Shown here: one piece after another, positions 11,806 to 22,945 of the stretch
Position numbering within the stretch: position 1 is the first letter of the stretch
How the letters are laid out: the number at the start of each line of letters is the position of its first letter
Origin: Hofstenia miamia
Taxonomy: Eukaryota > Xenacoelomorpha > Acoela
Direction of reading: 5' to 3'
Length of the DNA stretch: 64,000 bases
NCBI GenBank assembly: GCA_004352715.1
Contig: SCFE01000078.1
Location: 187,124 to 251,123 of the forward strand
The notes under the pieces: model-generated
Told to the model about the DNA's origin: nothing
The model's input: only the letters and a program-made list of their open reading frames with translations
The model's database searches: none
Translations under genes and position numbers: made by a program

Positions 11806-12326
11806 CCCTTTTCTGACCACTGTTCATTACAATGAACAAGACAAAAACTGAAAAAACTAAGTCAAATTTTAGGGAAAATCTGTTTTAGTGGTTTATGTCA
11901 TTGCGTCTATCCCAAAAATGAAATACTTTCTCTTGCAGTTTGCTGTTGCGGTTTATATGTTTCTTAAACAATTAATTCTTATTCAGCCTAAGCTGAAAAT
12001 TTTAAATTCAAAATTATTTTTTTAGAAATGCTATTAACTATTGCTATATTTGTTCACGAATATTTTCACTAACATTATGTGTCCCTTAATATAATGTACA
12101 TTATAATGACCAAAAATCTATGGGATTTGATCATTCCAGTGAACATAAACATCCATAAAAATGAGAGGCTGGCCAGGGTTCATTACAATGAACATAGCGA
12201 TTTTCCCACTAAAATAAGTTTATATTTATTTTTTCAATTATCAACATGCTCTTTGACGTAAATTTATCTAGAAAAATGCTTATATTTAAAAAAATCATTT
12301 AACATGCAATTTTGGCCAGTAAAAGG
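11806..12326. mobile_element. piggyBac-type MITE, copy A
   Basis: Bounded by TTAA on both sides (11802-11805 and 12327-12330). Left end CCCTTTTCTGACCA, right end TGGCCAGTAAAAGG, which is the inverted form with small changes. A TTAA target and CCCTTT-type termini are the signature of the piggyBac superfamily. The interior also carries the palindromic GTTCATTACAATGAAC near both ends. 521 bp, no coding capacity. Confidence 0.75.
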
Positions 12327-12354
12327 TTAAAAAAATTTATTATTGACTCATTGT

Positions 12355-12480
12355 TGGATACATGGATTGGCCAACCAACAATAATGGAAAAAATAATGGG
12401 TCATCAATTGACCATACACCTGAAATGAATCCAATGGAGGATGTTTATGGTCTTCTGAAGACAGTGTTTAGGATATCGAA
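12355..12480 (+). pseudogene. Possible Tc1/mariner transposase C-terminal relic, copy A
   Basis: The translation contains DWPT, then HTPEMNPMEDVYGLLKTVF. This resembles the end of the Tc1/mariner catalytic domain, where W-P-A..SPDLNPIENVW..LK carries the last acidic catalytic residue. The match covers about 30 residues with an insertion after DWPT, and no other transposase motif surrounds it, so the call is tentative. Confidence 0.4.
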
Positions 12481-13137
12481 TTAAAGGCAGAAATGGGAAT
12501 GCTTAATATGTTAGTAAAATTCTACTTCATATATGTTAACTCTTAACTCATAAAGTTTAACTTGATGAACTAGTTCGTAATGGTTAGCTTCATATAATTT
12601 ATCTTTATAAATCAAAACGCTTAGTTTTGTAAAATTTGACTTGTAAACTTCTTCATAAATATAGATTGTTTAAAAGCTCGCAATTTACATGTAAGATATT
12701 GAGAAATTAGAAAAAAACATTGATACATTGAATGGTATTATTTACATGTCTTTAGTGTTAAAATTGACTTCCGAAGCTAAACTACCCCAGCATTACATCC
12801 GCTTTATATATGTAAACAGGCATATAGTGAATATCAAATTGTTGTCAAGATTATTTAAATTTTCTGGATTTTCTGACCTAGGGAAATTTAGTCATGCTCA
12901 AACTGATCACCAATTCAGAGAGAAGTTCCACCAAATTTTTTAAGATATTGAAAAAAACTTAAAAGTGCATTTCGTTAAAATTTTTTTAATTCACTAATAA
13001 AAATCAATTCTAAATATCTAACGGTGGATATTTCACCATGATCCACTGCAGCATGATACCATAGAAGTAGACTTGGAGGAAATTTTAATCAAGTATCCCA
13101 TTAACCATATTCTTATTGGAATGGGGGGGGGATGGGG

Positions 13138-13141
13138 ANNN
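13138..13141. other. Short N run between duplication units
   Basis: A few N at the junction of the two tandem units; contig join whose true length is unknown. Confidence 0.95.
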
Positions 13142-13252
13142 TGATGGTGATATATTTACACAAGCTATATTCTTACAACACAAATTTATATTTATTACTT
13201 ACAATTTGAAAATATTTGACAAGACTTTCTGAAATCATTTGAATTTGCTTAA

Positions 13253-13758
13253 CCCTTTTCTGACCACTGTTCATTACAATAAACAAGACAAAAATTTGAA
13301 AAAACTAAGTCAAATTTTGGGGAAAATCTGTTTTAGTGGTTTATGTCATTATGTCTATCCTAAAAATGAAATACTTTCTCTTACAGTTTGTTGTTGAGGT
13401 TTATATGTTTCTTAAACAATTAATTCTTATTCAGCCTAAGCTGAAAATTTTAAATTCAAAATTATTTTTTTAGAAATGCTATTAACTATTGCTATATTTG
13501 TTCACGAATATTTTCATTAGCATTATGTGTCCCTTAATATACATTATAATGACCAAAAATTTATCATTCCAGTGAACATAAACATCCATAAAAATGAGAG
13601 GCTGGCCAGGGTTCATTACAAGGAACATAGCGATTTTCCCACTAAAATAAGTTTATATTTATTTTTTCAATTATTAACATGCTTTTTGACTTAAACTTAT
13701 CTAGAAAAATGTTTATATTTAAAAAATCATTTAACATGCAATTTTGGCAAGAAAAGGG
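13253..13758. mobile_element. piggyBac-type MITE, copy B
   Basis: TTAA at 13249-13252 and 13759-13762. Left CCCTTTTCTGACCA; right end reads AGAAAAGGG, a perfect inverse of the first nine bases. 506 bp, noncoding. Confidence 0.75.
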
Positions 13759-13789
13759 TTAAAGAAATTTATTATTGACTCATTGTTGG

Positions 13790-13925
13790 ATACTTGGATG
13801 AGCCAACCAACAATAATTGAAAAAATAATGGGTTATCAATTGACCATACACCTGAAATGAATATAATTGAGGATGTTTATGGTCTTCTGAAGACAGTGTT
13901 TAGGCGATCGAATCAAAGGCAGAAA
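13790..13925 (+). pseudogene. Possible Tc1/mariner transposase relic, copy B
   Basis: Duplicate of the relic at 12355-12480, with further decay: HTPEMNIIEDVYGLLKTVF. The substitutions do not preserve residues preferentially, consistent with neutral drift. Confidence 0.4.
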
Positions 13926-14560
13926 TGGGAACGCTTAACATGTTAGTAAAATTTTACTTCATATATGTTAACTTTTAACTCATAAAATTTAACTTGATGA
14001 ACTAGTTCATAATGGTTAGCTTCATAAAATTTATCTTTATAAATCACATCAAAACGCTTAGTTTTGTAAAATTTGACTTGTAAACTTCTTCATAAATATA
14101 GATTGTTTAAAAGCTCGCAATTTACAAGTAAGATATTGAGAAATTAGAAAAAAACATTGATACATTGAATGGTATTATTTACATGGCCTTAGTGTCAAAA
14201 GTGACTTACGAAGCTAAACTACCCCAGCATTGCATCCGCTTTATATATGTAAACAGGCATATAGTGAATATCAATGTATTGTCAAGATTATTTAAATTTT
14301 CTGGATTTTCTGACAAGGGACATTTAGTCATGTTCAAGCTGATGACCAATGCGGAGAGAAGTCCCACCAATTTTTTTAAGATATTGAAAAAAACTTAAAA
14401 GTGCATTTCGTGACCTTAGCTGAAAAATGTTTGAATTTTTTCATGAAAAATTTTTTGATTTCACTAATAAAAATCAATTCTAAAAATCTGACGGGGGCAT
14501 TTTACCATGATCTCGCGAATTCCAATGCAGCATGATACCATAGAAGTAGACCTGGAGGAA

Positions 14561-16347
14561 AAAATTAGCTAAATGATCATGGGAATTTTTCATTGCAGGA
14601 AATTTCAGTTTTTCCATTTCCTGAAAAATTTCTTCAACATTCAACATTATTGCTTAATTAAACTTTTTGAACATTTTGTCAGAGGGTAGTACTAACATAT
14701 TTCTATACTGAATTTTTTTGTTTCATTACTCACTCCTTTTATCTTCTGTCTGCATTTTTATTACAATTTGAATAGCACAGGTGGAAACATTATTGTGCAG
14801 TGCAATTTTTATCAAAGTTAGAGAAAAATTAAGCAGAATTACATAGATTAATTCTATCAAAACACCCTTATAATACTGTGTGTTGAAAAACATTGATGTC
14901 TGCAAAAATATGCTGACAATGTGCAATATCACTATGTATGCTATATTTTGAGAATTTTCCTACCAAATTTTAACGCTGTTAGATCATTATTGAGAAAAAT
15001 ATGTAAAAGTGGAATTTTGCATTCCCCTCTCCCCCAATAAACGACGTATTATAATCGCCCAAAATTTTTAATAAAAGTGAAATGTTATGTTTAAAGTGCA
15101 AGTTTGGATTGATTTCATTATTTACTCTAAATTAGTGAAATTTTGAAATTAAAAACATGATTATGGTAGAGCTATTCCGCACGTAAAATCGGTATGTAAA
15201 TTGTGTCAAAACCATAAAATCTCATAGAGTAATTGGTTTCCAAAATAGTCTAGTCTAATAATTGAAATAAACTATTATTATAAAATATAATATTTGTTTT
15301 GGAGCTTGTAGTTGATACATATTTGATAAATCGGAACAACAAACAATGCTTTCTTTATCAAACTAGTCAATGCGTACAGTTTAATATGATATGGTCAATA
15401 GTGGTTTGCAGAAAACCCTCTCTTTTCAAGAAGAAGGCTTATATCTCAAAATGGAATACTATAAAAAATCAGTTGCGAAGTTAAAAAAGAACAGAATTTG
15501 AACAAGATGAACGAAATTTGTATAATTTTCTGATTAAAAAGCTTTTCTACACAAGTTTTGTTCATAGTACATTGTCTATTATTTTTTGCTAGCACTAAAT
15601 TTTTTGTTGATTGATAGTATGTTGGTAGCCTCTTCCTGCTGAGTGTAAGATTAAAATTTGATGGCATTTAATTTATCAACATATAAAATTTCACTTTCCA
15701 ATCATTCCCGTTGGGAAAACAACTTCATTTATTTATTCAAATGATAGTTGACATGCTTTGTTTTTCTTGAAATCAATTGATTAATATACTACAAAATACT
15801 AAGTACACTATACTACAATGTTTAGTTATTAATCTTTAGCCAAATATAAAAGGTAAATTTTATATTGGTTAAAGCAATTGATCATATACAAATGAACTTT
15901 ACATTTCTTAGCATTTAATTATGGTGAATTTTCTTTTTTTATATTAATATGAGTAGTGAATTTCTTTAGATTGTTTCAAGAATATCGGTAGTAAAGACTA
16001 GTATTTCTTCCAAAATGAAGCAACTCTGAAATCTAATCGTAAGTTCTAAACCTATTTCACAATCATCTACCAAACAAATTTACATAAGTTCAATATAATT
16101 ACAAGATTGAAATCACATGCGGAATTGCAATCAGAAAAAATATACCAATTCAATTACTCAAAAAGACTTTGCCTGCAATCGGTTACGGTTATCAGCTGCA
16201 AAAAGGCTATTGATTCAAGCCAACAAATATATTGAAGTTAATAAATTTATATGTTACTTGAATTGATGATTAATTATAAAATAGAAAGTTAGATAATGCA
16301 AATAAATATAATTTTAAGAGATCAAAATTCTCAAGAGTTCTACTCAC
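14561..16347. other. No recognisable gene
   Basis: AT-rich intergenic or intronic DNA. Short frames at 14726-14932, 15299-15484 and 15446-15667 lack motifs and overlap on opposite strands. Confidence 0.5.
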
Positions 16348-16567
16348 CAATAATTTTCATGGTAACATCGGAAAGACCATCGTCATTTTCGAACTTGGTT
16401 TTAAGCACGTTATAATCAAATATTTTAGCGTTTGGATTGGAAATTGTATAAATTATCACAAATTCTACTCTAGCCTTGTCTTCAGCTCCTTTAAGAATAT
16501 CTGTCAGAAAACATTCTTGGAAAACAAAATCGCTGCCACCAAATTGAGATGCATTATGTATATTACA
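16348..16567 (-). CDS. Internal coding exon, unknown protein
   Basis: On the minus strand a 220-bp open segment sits between a good acceptor (AATTTGTTTAG at 16568) and a good donor (ATTG/GTGAGT at 16348/16347). It encodes about 73 residues beginning CNIHNASQFGGSDFVFQECF, with KGAEDKARVEFVIIYTI in the middle and SDVTMKIIG at the end. The alternation of charged and hydrophobic residues looks like a folded extracellular or SEA-like beta/alpha module, but I do not recognise the family. Codon composition is clearly less AT-biased than the surroundings. A partial copy follows at 16657-16852, separated by a single N. Neighbouring exons were not identified. Confidence 0.55.
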
Positions 16568-16852
16568 CTAAACAAATTAACATTATAGTAGCATTAGGAA
16601 ATCAATCAAATTATTCGTTTCTTAAGTACAGCTAATGATTAAATGTGTGTGTTGANAAATTCTACTCTAGCCTTGTCTTCAGCTCCTTTAAGAATATCTG
16701 TCAGAAAACATTCTTGGAAAACAAAATCGCTGCCACCAAATTGAGATGCATTATGTATATTACACTAAACAAATTAACATTATAGTAGCATTCGGAAATC
16801 AATCAAATTATTCGTTTCTTAAGTACAGCTAATGATTAAATGTGTGTGTTGA
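16460..16852. repeat. ~196-bp direct duplication across an N
   Basis: 16460-16655 and 16657-16852 are almost identical (one clear mismatch), with a single N at 16656 between them. The duplicated piece includes the 5' half of the unknown exon. Most likely two overlapping contig ends that were not merged, rather than biology. Confidence 0.8.
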
Positions 16853-17895
16853 AATTGTTAGCCTCCAAAGGGCATAAAAAAACGAAAAGGATCTTACATA
16901 TATAAGGTAAGTCATGTATATTACAACTAGTGATGCTAACAGCTTCCTAAAGTGTGTCCAAATTTTCGATTTTGCTCAAATACGGACAATTTACAATATG
17001 ACCTTGAAGATGTTTCACATGCATTGGGAAGAACTTGTGCAACTAGAGTACATTGAATAGGTTTTTTGTCTTACGCGTGTTTCTCACAGTATTTGATTTG
17101 TTGAGGATAAATAATGAATATGCATGGTTCAAAATTATAAATAATCACAAATGATTGATTGATCACAAATCGATTATTAAAGTGAGTACAAAGTTTTGCA
17201 ATATATTTTATTGACCCACACACAATGGTGAGTTTTTTTTATCTAATTTGATCTGCGATAATTTACATAAACTTTTACAGTTCATTAATATCAGGGCATT
17301 TGTATTTGATTACAAATTAAGGTTATATTAATGATTACTACACTCTACATATAGACCTATTAGACATCTTAGAATTGCTAGAATGTACGCATACAATGGT
17401 GCATGTGAGTCAGAGTTGCAAGTGGGCTGGGCTTGAGCAGAAGTTTTTTATTTATGTTTAGGTAGCATTTACCCGAAATCATGAGCAAATATTTGAGTGT
17501 AAGAATTTCTGATGATATAAATTTAATTAATGAAAGAATATTAAAAAGTTTTAAATCTCATGCATTTTTTGTAGTTCTTTTGGGAATAGCCGGACTTGGT
17601 CTGTTTCGATTGTATTTGGGCTGGACTTGGGTCTTAGATAAATCTATTACAGTTGCTTTTTGTTTGATTAAAATTTTTAAATTGCGGCTTCATTTTACAA
17701 TATTCAAGAAGATATTGGAATCAGAAGTTATTATTTTGATAACATTTGAATATTGTATTTATATTGCAATTTCGAATATGAAGGAAGTAAGCTTTTTCAT
17801 TTCATTCATGCTACTTGTTCGGTAAATATTTATTTTTATTACTGATTTTAGCTATAAAAAATTTGGAGTTACTGACAAATAAATAATATAGATGC
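16853..17895. other. No recognisable gene
   Basis: AT-rich. The 114-codon frame at 17481-17825 is hydrophobic and of low complexity and shows no family motif; not called. Confidence 0.5.
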
Positions 17896-18328
17896 TTGGT
17901 TATGAACAAATTATGTCAGCAAGTGTTGTGTTTCCAACGTTGGCGACATTCATTGCGATCTCAAGAAGATGATCCTCCATATATGCATGACTTCAAGCAG
18001 CATGTACTAAATGATTTCGAGCGACGAATATATTTGTCTCCTTCCAGCACATTACGCCTGGTCAAATTCGCAACTGCCATGGATATTCGCTTTAAAAAAT
18101 TGAATTGCTTTACCAAAGCTGAGCGTGAATCTTTGTGGGAGCATTTGAACTTTCTCCGAATAACTTTAGGAGTGAAAATGTTACTCCTACAAATTCTGTT
18201 GCCAAACGAAGTCGGTATGAGTGGGAACAATCAGATTCTGATGACCAAGACGAAAGTGTGTTAGTAGCAGCTTCAGAACGTATTGCTGAAGAAATTCGAC
18301 GATACCAATCCATTAAGCAGGACATAGA
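17896..18328 (+). pseudogene. hAT-family transposase fragment (ZBED-like)
   Basis: The plus-strand frame carries PPYMHDFKQHVLNDFERRIY followed by LVKFATAMDIRFKKLNCFTK and RESLWEHL. This matches the late catalytic region of hAT transposases, where an A.(L/M)DPRFK..L motif is conserved; here the P of DPRFK is replaced by I. Near 18135 the reading frame shifts, and the second frame continues with an acidic/Ser-rich stretch (YEWEQSDSDDQDES) and EEIRRYQSIKQDI, which resembles the linker before the C-terminal dimerisation domain. The assembly gap at 18329 cuts off the rest. N-terminal BED finger and first catalytic Asp are not seen. Dead fragment. Confidence 0.7.
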
Positions 18329-18638
18329 NNNNNNNNNNNNNNNNNNNNNNNNNNNNNNNNNNNNNNNNNNNNNNNNNNNNNNNNNNNNNNNNNNNNNNNN
18401 NNNNNNNNNNNNNNNNNNNNNNNNNNNNNNNNNNNNNNNNNNNNNNNNNNNNNNNNNNNNNNNNNNNNNNNNNNNNNNNNNNNNNNNNNNNNNNNNNNNN
18501 NNNNNNNNNNNNNNNNNNNNNNNNNNNNNNNNNNNNNNNNNNNNNNNNNNNNNNNNNNNNNNNNNNNNNNNNNNNNNNNNNNNNNNNNNNNNNNNNNNNN
18601 NNNNNNNNNNNNNNNNNNNNNNNNNNNNNNNNNNNNNN
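18329..18638. other. Assembly gap
   Basis: N run between the hAT fragment and a TA microsatellite. Confidence 1.
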
Positions 18639-18666
18639 ATATATATATATATATATACATATATAT
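18639..18666. repeat. (TA)n microsatellite
   Basis: Alternating TA, the likely insertion target of the adjoining Tc1 element, which duplicates TA. Confidence 0.9.
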
Positions 18667-18667
18667 A

Positions 18668-19666
18668 CAGTACAGGCAGAAAGTTTGGGACCAGTAACCT
18701 CTCTAAAGCGTGTTTTATGCTATTTCCTGGAAAATTCATAAAATTTCTAGAATTCCCAATTTTTTTCATTTAGCCAATCAAATTAACACAACTTTAGATT
18801 TACACAAAATACATTTTCACTGAAAAAGCACTATCATTATAGTTTGAAATATGGTTCGTGGTAGTGAAATTTCACCAACAAAGCATTCTCAAATTCATAT
18901 CTTGTATGAGGAGGGGTACAATTATCGCGCTATAGCTGTTAGAATGGGCGTGTCAGTATCTTTGGGATCCAGAAGTGTTACTCGCTATCAGCAACTGCAA
19001 AATTTTTCCTCTTGCAAGCGGTCTGGAAGACCAAAAGTGACAACCCCTCTGACTGACTGTTTTATTCACCGTTACCTCGTCAATGAACCTTTCTCTTCAT
19101 CTTCTGAAATCAAAGCAAATTTAGGTGCAGTAGTGCAGAACATATCAACACGTACCATTAGGCGTCGATTGAATACTACCTTTGACCTTTCATCGTGCAA
19201 ACCGGCAGCCAAACCCCGATTTTCTTCAAATAACATTCGAGACTGATTGCGCTTCTGCAGGCAATACCAACACTACACCCCTTAGATGTGGCATCAAGTA
19301 ATGTGTAGTGATGAATCCAAGATTTGCCAGTTTACATCATACCTGCCACACATTTGTCAAACAAGAAACCAAAGATTCAACACACGTTACATGCAACAAA
19401 CTGTCCGCTCAGCACCTTCTGTGATGATTTGGGGTGCTATATGGGCGTGCTGGTCTGCATTTTGTTCCTCACAACAAGACAGTCACAGCCAAGGCCTACC
19501 TCAAAATAATTCAGTAGAAAGCTATCATGTTTATGCAGCTTCCCGGAACATCTGTACTACAACAAGATGTGCTCCTTGCCACAGCGCCAAAGTTGTGAAA
19601 CAGTGGATTACATTACAAGACTTTCGGCTGCTTGACAACTGGCGGGGAAGCTCCCTAGACCTCAAA
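18668..19666 (+). mobile_element. Tc1-family DNA transposon, decayed, left end and transposase
   Basis: The left terminus CAGTACAGGCAGAAAGTTTG, then GGACCA, follows a TA as in Tc1 elements. The transposase starts at ATG 18851 (MVRGSEISPTKHSQIHIL), with a paired-like HTH region (YRAIAVRMGVSVS) and SGRPKVTTP linker, then SSEIKANL..ISTRTIRRRL to 19246, where a stop occurs. The catalytic domain resumes at 19286 with WHQVMCSDESKI (first catalytic Asp) and SVMIWGAI. After another frameshift the APCHSAKVVKQWI block (second Asp region) appears, the QQD being in the other frame. Sequence up to NWRGSSLDLK corresponds to DWPG.SPDLN. Here a second element interrupts it. The transposase once catalysed cut-and-paste movement; at least three frame breaks make it inactive. 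Confidence 0.85.
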
Positions 19667-20031
19667 GTAGGCCCCTGCGAGGGCTCGGCTCACGAGATTT
19701 GTTCAAGCTCGGGCTCGGCTCGCAATTTTAAAAACATTCAGCCGAGCCTGAGCCCGAGCCTTGAATTTCCAAGCAAACACGTGTAAATATACTAACTGTT
19801 GGCTTACTGTAGCGGCATTTATATCGATGACAAACAAGGGACATTTAGATCTAGGATCTAGCTACATCTAATCTAGCTCTGTGTACAGAGTTGTCCATAT
19901 TCATAATCCTATATAGGAATTCTATTATATATATATATATATAAATGATTTATTTATAGGAAATTCTTATATATGAATCATATTAATATAAATAAAATAA
20001 ATAGCATTTCACTGCATGCAGGGGCTCCTAC
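19667..20031. mobile_element. Nonautonomous element inserted in the Tc1 transposase
   Basis: Left end GTAGGCCCCTGCGAGGG, right end GCATGCAGGGGCTCCTAC: imperfect inverted termini (GTAGG(AG)CCCCTGC). The left part holds a GC-rich hairpin built from GGCTCGGCTCG-type words (19683-19762). To the left of it the Tc1 frame ends at SSLDLK; to the right it resumes with ATTG..GAGTGTCTGG, matching P-I-E-N-V-W, so this is a true insertion. The sequence style suggests hAT, but an 8-bp target duplication is not evident. Confidence 0.55.
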
Positions 20032-20291
20032 ATTGGCGAGTGTCTGGTTGGGAGATATATTTGATATATTGTATGATGTATACGCATTATTGTATGGTAT
20101 ACGCATTTTAATGGTATATTGTTGGTATATTGTAAGGTATATTTAATCAAGATCGAATGACATCACGGTAATTTATTAAGTTTCCAAAACTATTCTTTTT
20201 CCCTATATTTATTCTTTATAATTTCTTTTTACTTTTATTCAATAATTTTTACTGATACTATTTTTACTTTTAAAATACAACCAACAAGTCG
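20032..20291 (+). pseudogene. Tc1 transposase continuation, then unrecognised DNA
   Basis: About 25 bp resemble the PIENVW block of the interrupted Tc1. Beyond that the DNA is low-complexity AT with repeated GTATATTG words, and no right Tc1 terminus was found before the next microsatellite. Confidence 0.4.

Positions 20292-20323
<32 letters not shown>
20292..20323. repeat. (TA)n microsatellite ending at an N
   Basis: Alternating TA followed by one N at 20324, a likely unresolved join. Confidence 0.9.
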
Positions 20324-20324
20324 N

Positions 20325-20630
20325 GGTGAAGGCAATCTGGAGTTTTGTACATTAAGAGGAGTGTATGATGGAGTTTCTTCTGAGAATGGTGAATGAGTAG
20401 GACTAGTGGCAGAGGCTGATGTAGAACTGAGAGAGTTTTGAAGAGGAGCAGAGAGCTTCAGCGGCGTTTTCTTTATTAAGACGAAAGAAGAGTTGATGAA
20501 GCGGCGTTTTCTTTTTATCTTTAATAAAAGCATTTCCCGCATCCAGGGACGTAGCACCAGCAAAGACGTTCGAAATGATTGCTTCACGGAGCGAAAGCGA
20601 GACCCGATCGTCTCCAGTGAGATCTGACAT
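20325..20630 (-). pseudogene. Unknown ORF start, possibly LINE ORF1
   Basis: On the minus strand an ATG at 20630 opens a frame (MSDLTGDDRVSLSLREAIIS, then NVFAGATSLDAGNAFIKDKK). Near 20510 the frame is disturbed, apparently by a short internal duplication of a GCGGCGTTTTCTTT motif (at about 20462 and 20501), and a second frame continues with a Ser/Thr/Pro-rich stretch (SLSSTSASATSPTHSPFSEE). GC content and codon style are unlike the surroundings and resemble LINE B at 32880-34570. A nucleic-acid-binding ORF1 is a reasonable guess, but I recognise no domain. The 3' part is cut by the N and microsatellite. Confidence 0.4.
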
Positions 20631-20886
20631 AATATATAATAAATAAATTTAAAATTATATCAATAAATATCCTTTTTGAGGATGTATATACATGTAAATA
20701 GTTTTTACACTGAGTGTCAACATCATTAAAGTATGGCTGTTTTGCTTAAGTTTATAGTTGTTATTTTGTTAAATCAATTAAATACAAAAACTATAATTTA
20801 TTCTAATGTATTTTGTATTTTTTCGATTTAACGTAATTAATTCAAATTAATCGTCCAATTGTATTATTATTTTACTTTAGTATTAG

Positions 20887-21129
20887 TATTCTTTTATGAA
20901 TTTTGGATCGGCAAGTAGCATAGTTGATGTAGAGTGGCGTTTCGGTGTGACAGCTTCTAGTGATTCGCACAAAAAAATTGGACAGCCGTTTATTCATTTG
21001 AAATTAACTCTTGGTGACAAATCAAATCCACAAAGTGATGATAAATTTATTACAATGGAACTTAGTCTAGAGCAATTTTATGAGTTTGTTCATGAAATGG
21101 AGAAGGCCAAAATTGCAATGGAAATGTAA
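20887..21129 (+). CDS. COMMD7: COMM domain protein, C-terminal exon (COMMD7-like)
   Basis: After an acceptor (TTTAGTATTAG at 20886) the frame reads to a stop at 21127-21129. The residues IVDVEWRFGVTASSDSHKKI, then PFIHLKLTLGD and TMELSLEQFYEFVHEMEKAK, follow the COMM-domain pattern: the V-(D/E)-W-(K/R)-F-G-V-T strand, a beta hairpin ending in L-K-L, and the final amphipathic helix in which L..FY.FLHEME is conserved. The wording matches COMMD7 best among the paralogues I know, so the gene symbol is an inference. COMMD proteins form the Commander complex, acting in endosomal recycling. Earlier exons should lie upstream on the plus strand, but I could not find them among the transposons at 16-20 kb. 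This is the best host-gene evidence in the window. Confidence 0.75.
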   Translation, partial: YSFMNFGSASSIVDVEWRFGVTASSDSHKKIGQPFIHLKLTLGDKSNPQSDDKFITMELSLEQFYEFVHEMEKAKIAMEM

Positions 21130-22367
21130 TTATTAGTTTGTAAATATTTTATCCAATTGTGTAATTTTACTATGAGTTATAATTTATTTAAACATTCATT
21201 GTCATGGAAATATATAGATTTCTGTGATTAACTTTCATTTCTAACAAGCAGAATCAGTGGGGCCATTTCGGAATTATTATTTATTCTGTACTACTTTAAC
21301 ATCACGCCAATTTATGTCAGTAACTTTGTGGCTTTAGTGCAAACTGCTTTACAATTCACATTTTAGGCAGTAGGTATAGACAACTTGATTTTTATTAACA
21401 AAAATGTATTAAAATTATTGGTACATAACAAAACATCAAAGCACTAAATGAGAGGACATCACTGAGACTTCATTTTGGCAAACATATTGACAACAACATC
21501 TAAGTTTGTTTTTTAAAAGCTGTGCTTGACTTATTGGTATTTTAATGCAATATTTTGTTAAATTGAATTTTGCATTTAATGGTGGCAAGTCATGCATGGT
21601 TTATCCATGATGGTTATGGTTATATTCTCTTCTTTTTTTACATTTTCGATATCTTAACATTTGTCTCTAGATTTAGGTGGGCCATGGTCAACACTTGCCC
21701 CCCTCTGCAGGTTTGAGCCACTGAGAGTACTTGGAATGTTTATGCATTGTGAGAAATATCGTGCTAACATGTGGTGAGGCTGAAATCAAAATAGCAGTTG
21801 CTACGAATTTACAATAGCGAACTATAATAAATGTGTGAACGAGGAACATTTTGTTGGTTGTATTTCACAACAAATTATTACATTTAAGGTTCCTTTTACA
21901 AATTATTAGTAACATTGAGTAAATTTTAATCCAATAACAAGAATAAGTCAACACTGAACAGCCATTCTAAAAAATGTGCGAGATTTGGTGATTTGACGTA
22001 TTTTATCTCAATGGAAACCTGGTAGTAAAACCTGACTTAACACGCTACTAAACTAATTTGTAGTATTTATCTTTAAGCTATAGCTATTTATTTGCAGTTT
22101 TATTTTTCATAAAAAAAGTCTACCGATGGTGTTAACAAGCATTTGGGTAACATATTTGCTACCGGATGTGTTTGGATTTATTAATGTATGGTACAAAATT
22201 TTTGTATTGAGAATTCAAGAACTTTCATGTAATTTGTTTTATTTTTAACAAAGCGCTGTTAATTAAATAAATAACTCAAATTTATAATTCTGAGTTAGAT
22301 TTTAGTTCCTAAACTATTTTATATCTTACAAATCTTACACAATGTTGCAAGAATGAACAATTGTAAG
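21130..22367. other. 3' flank of COMMD7-like gene; nothing further recognised
   Basis: AT-rich DNA; possible 3' untranslated region and polyadenylation sites directly after the stop, otherwise no motif-bearing frames. Confidence 0.45.
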
Positions 22368-22945
22368 ATGAGGTAAGATATTCCTTATTCAGATAAATAT
22401 TAACAATTAGAAACTGGTAATTTATCTGAATACCGTCATAAAATATACAAAATACACATACAAATACATACAATAGAATAATACACTGTATACAATAAAT
22501 CTACCAGGCTAGGGATAAATTACTATGAAGATTTCAAGAACGAGATGTATAATCATTATTGTAGAATTTGTATCCTATCCATGCTTTATTCGAGATATAC
22601 TTTTGCTTAAGAAACATTTTCATGTGCTTTTTAAAGTATTGCAAATTTTCAATGTTCTTTATCGTTTTAAATAATGAGGTCCAAGTTCGAATAGCGGTAC
22701 TAATGATTTCTTCAAAACATTTAGTTATATTTAACGCAAGTAGTTTTTTGATCTGGAATTCTGCTTATGAATAAAACCAGGCATTGAAATAGTGTCATAA
22801 GATGGTAATTTCTTGATGGGCTTAAAAAACCTTAATACCGTGCGCTAACTGATTAGCTGCCTTGGTAAAGGAATAAACCTAGAAATAAAGTGCTTATTTT
22901 CTGAAGAATTTTTTTGAAACATTTAGGACTCTTTCTTTAAAAAAC

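Larger units (their letters stand above)
11695..13090. repeat. Tandem duplication unit A (~1.4 kb)
   Basis: Nearly the whole segment recurs at 13142-14560 in the same order and orientation, with scattered substitutions and small indels (for example the block beginning GATGGTGATATATTTACACA). The copies differ enough that this is not a simple read duplication. Confidence 0.85.
13142..14560. repeat. Tandem duplication unit B (~1.4 kb)
   Basis: Second copy of 11695-13090. It keeps the piggyBac-type MITE and the Tc1-like relic in the same positions and order, so both elements were in place before the duplication. Confidence 0.85.

Noticed and set aside
12728-14398. Similar 71- and 77-codon frames in the two 1.4-kb tandem units
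   Set aside because: Differences between the copies mostly change residues and one shifts the frame, the pattern of noncoding drift.
17481-17825. 114-codon frame with membrane-like segments
   Set aside because: Low-complexity F/I/L/V-rich translation of T-rich DNA; no family features.
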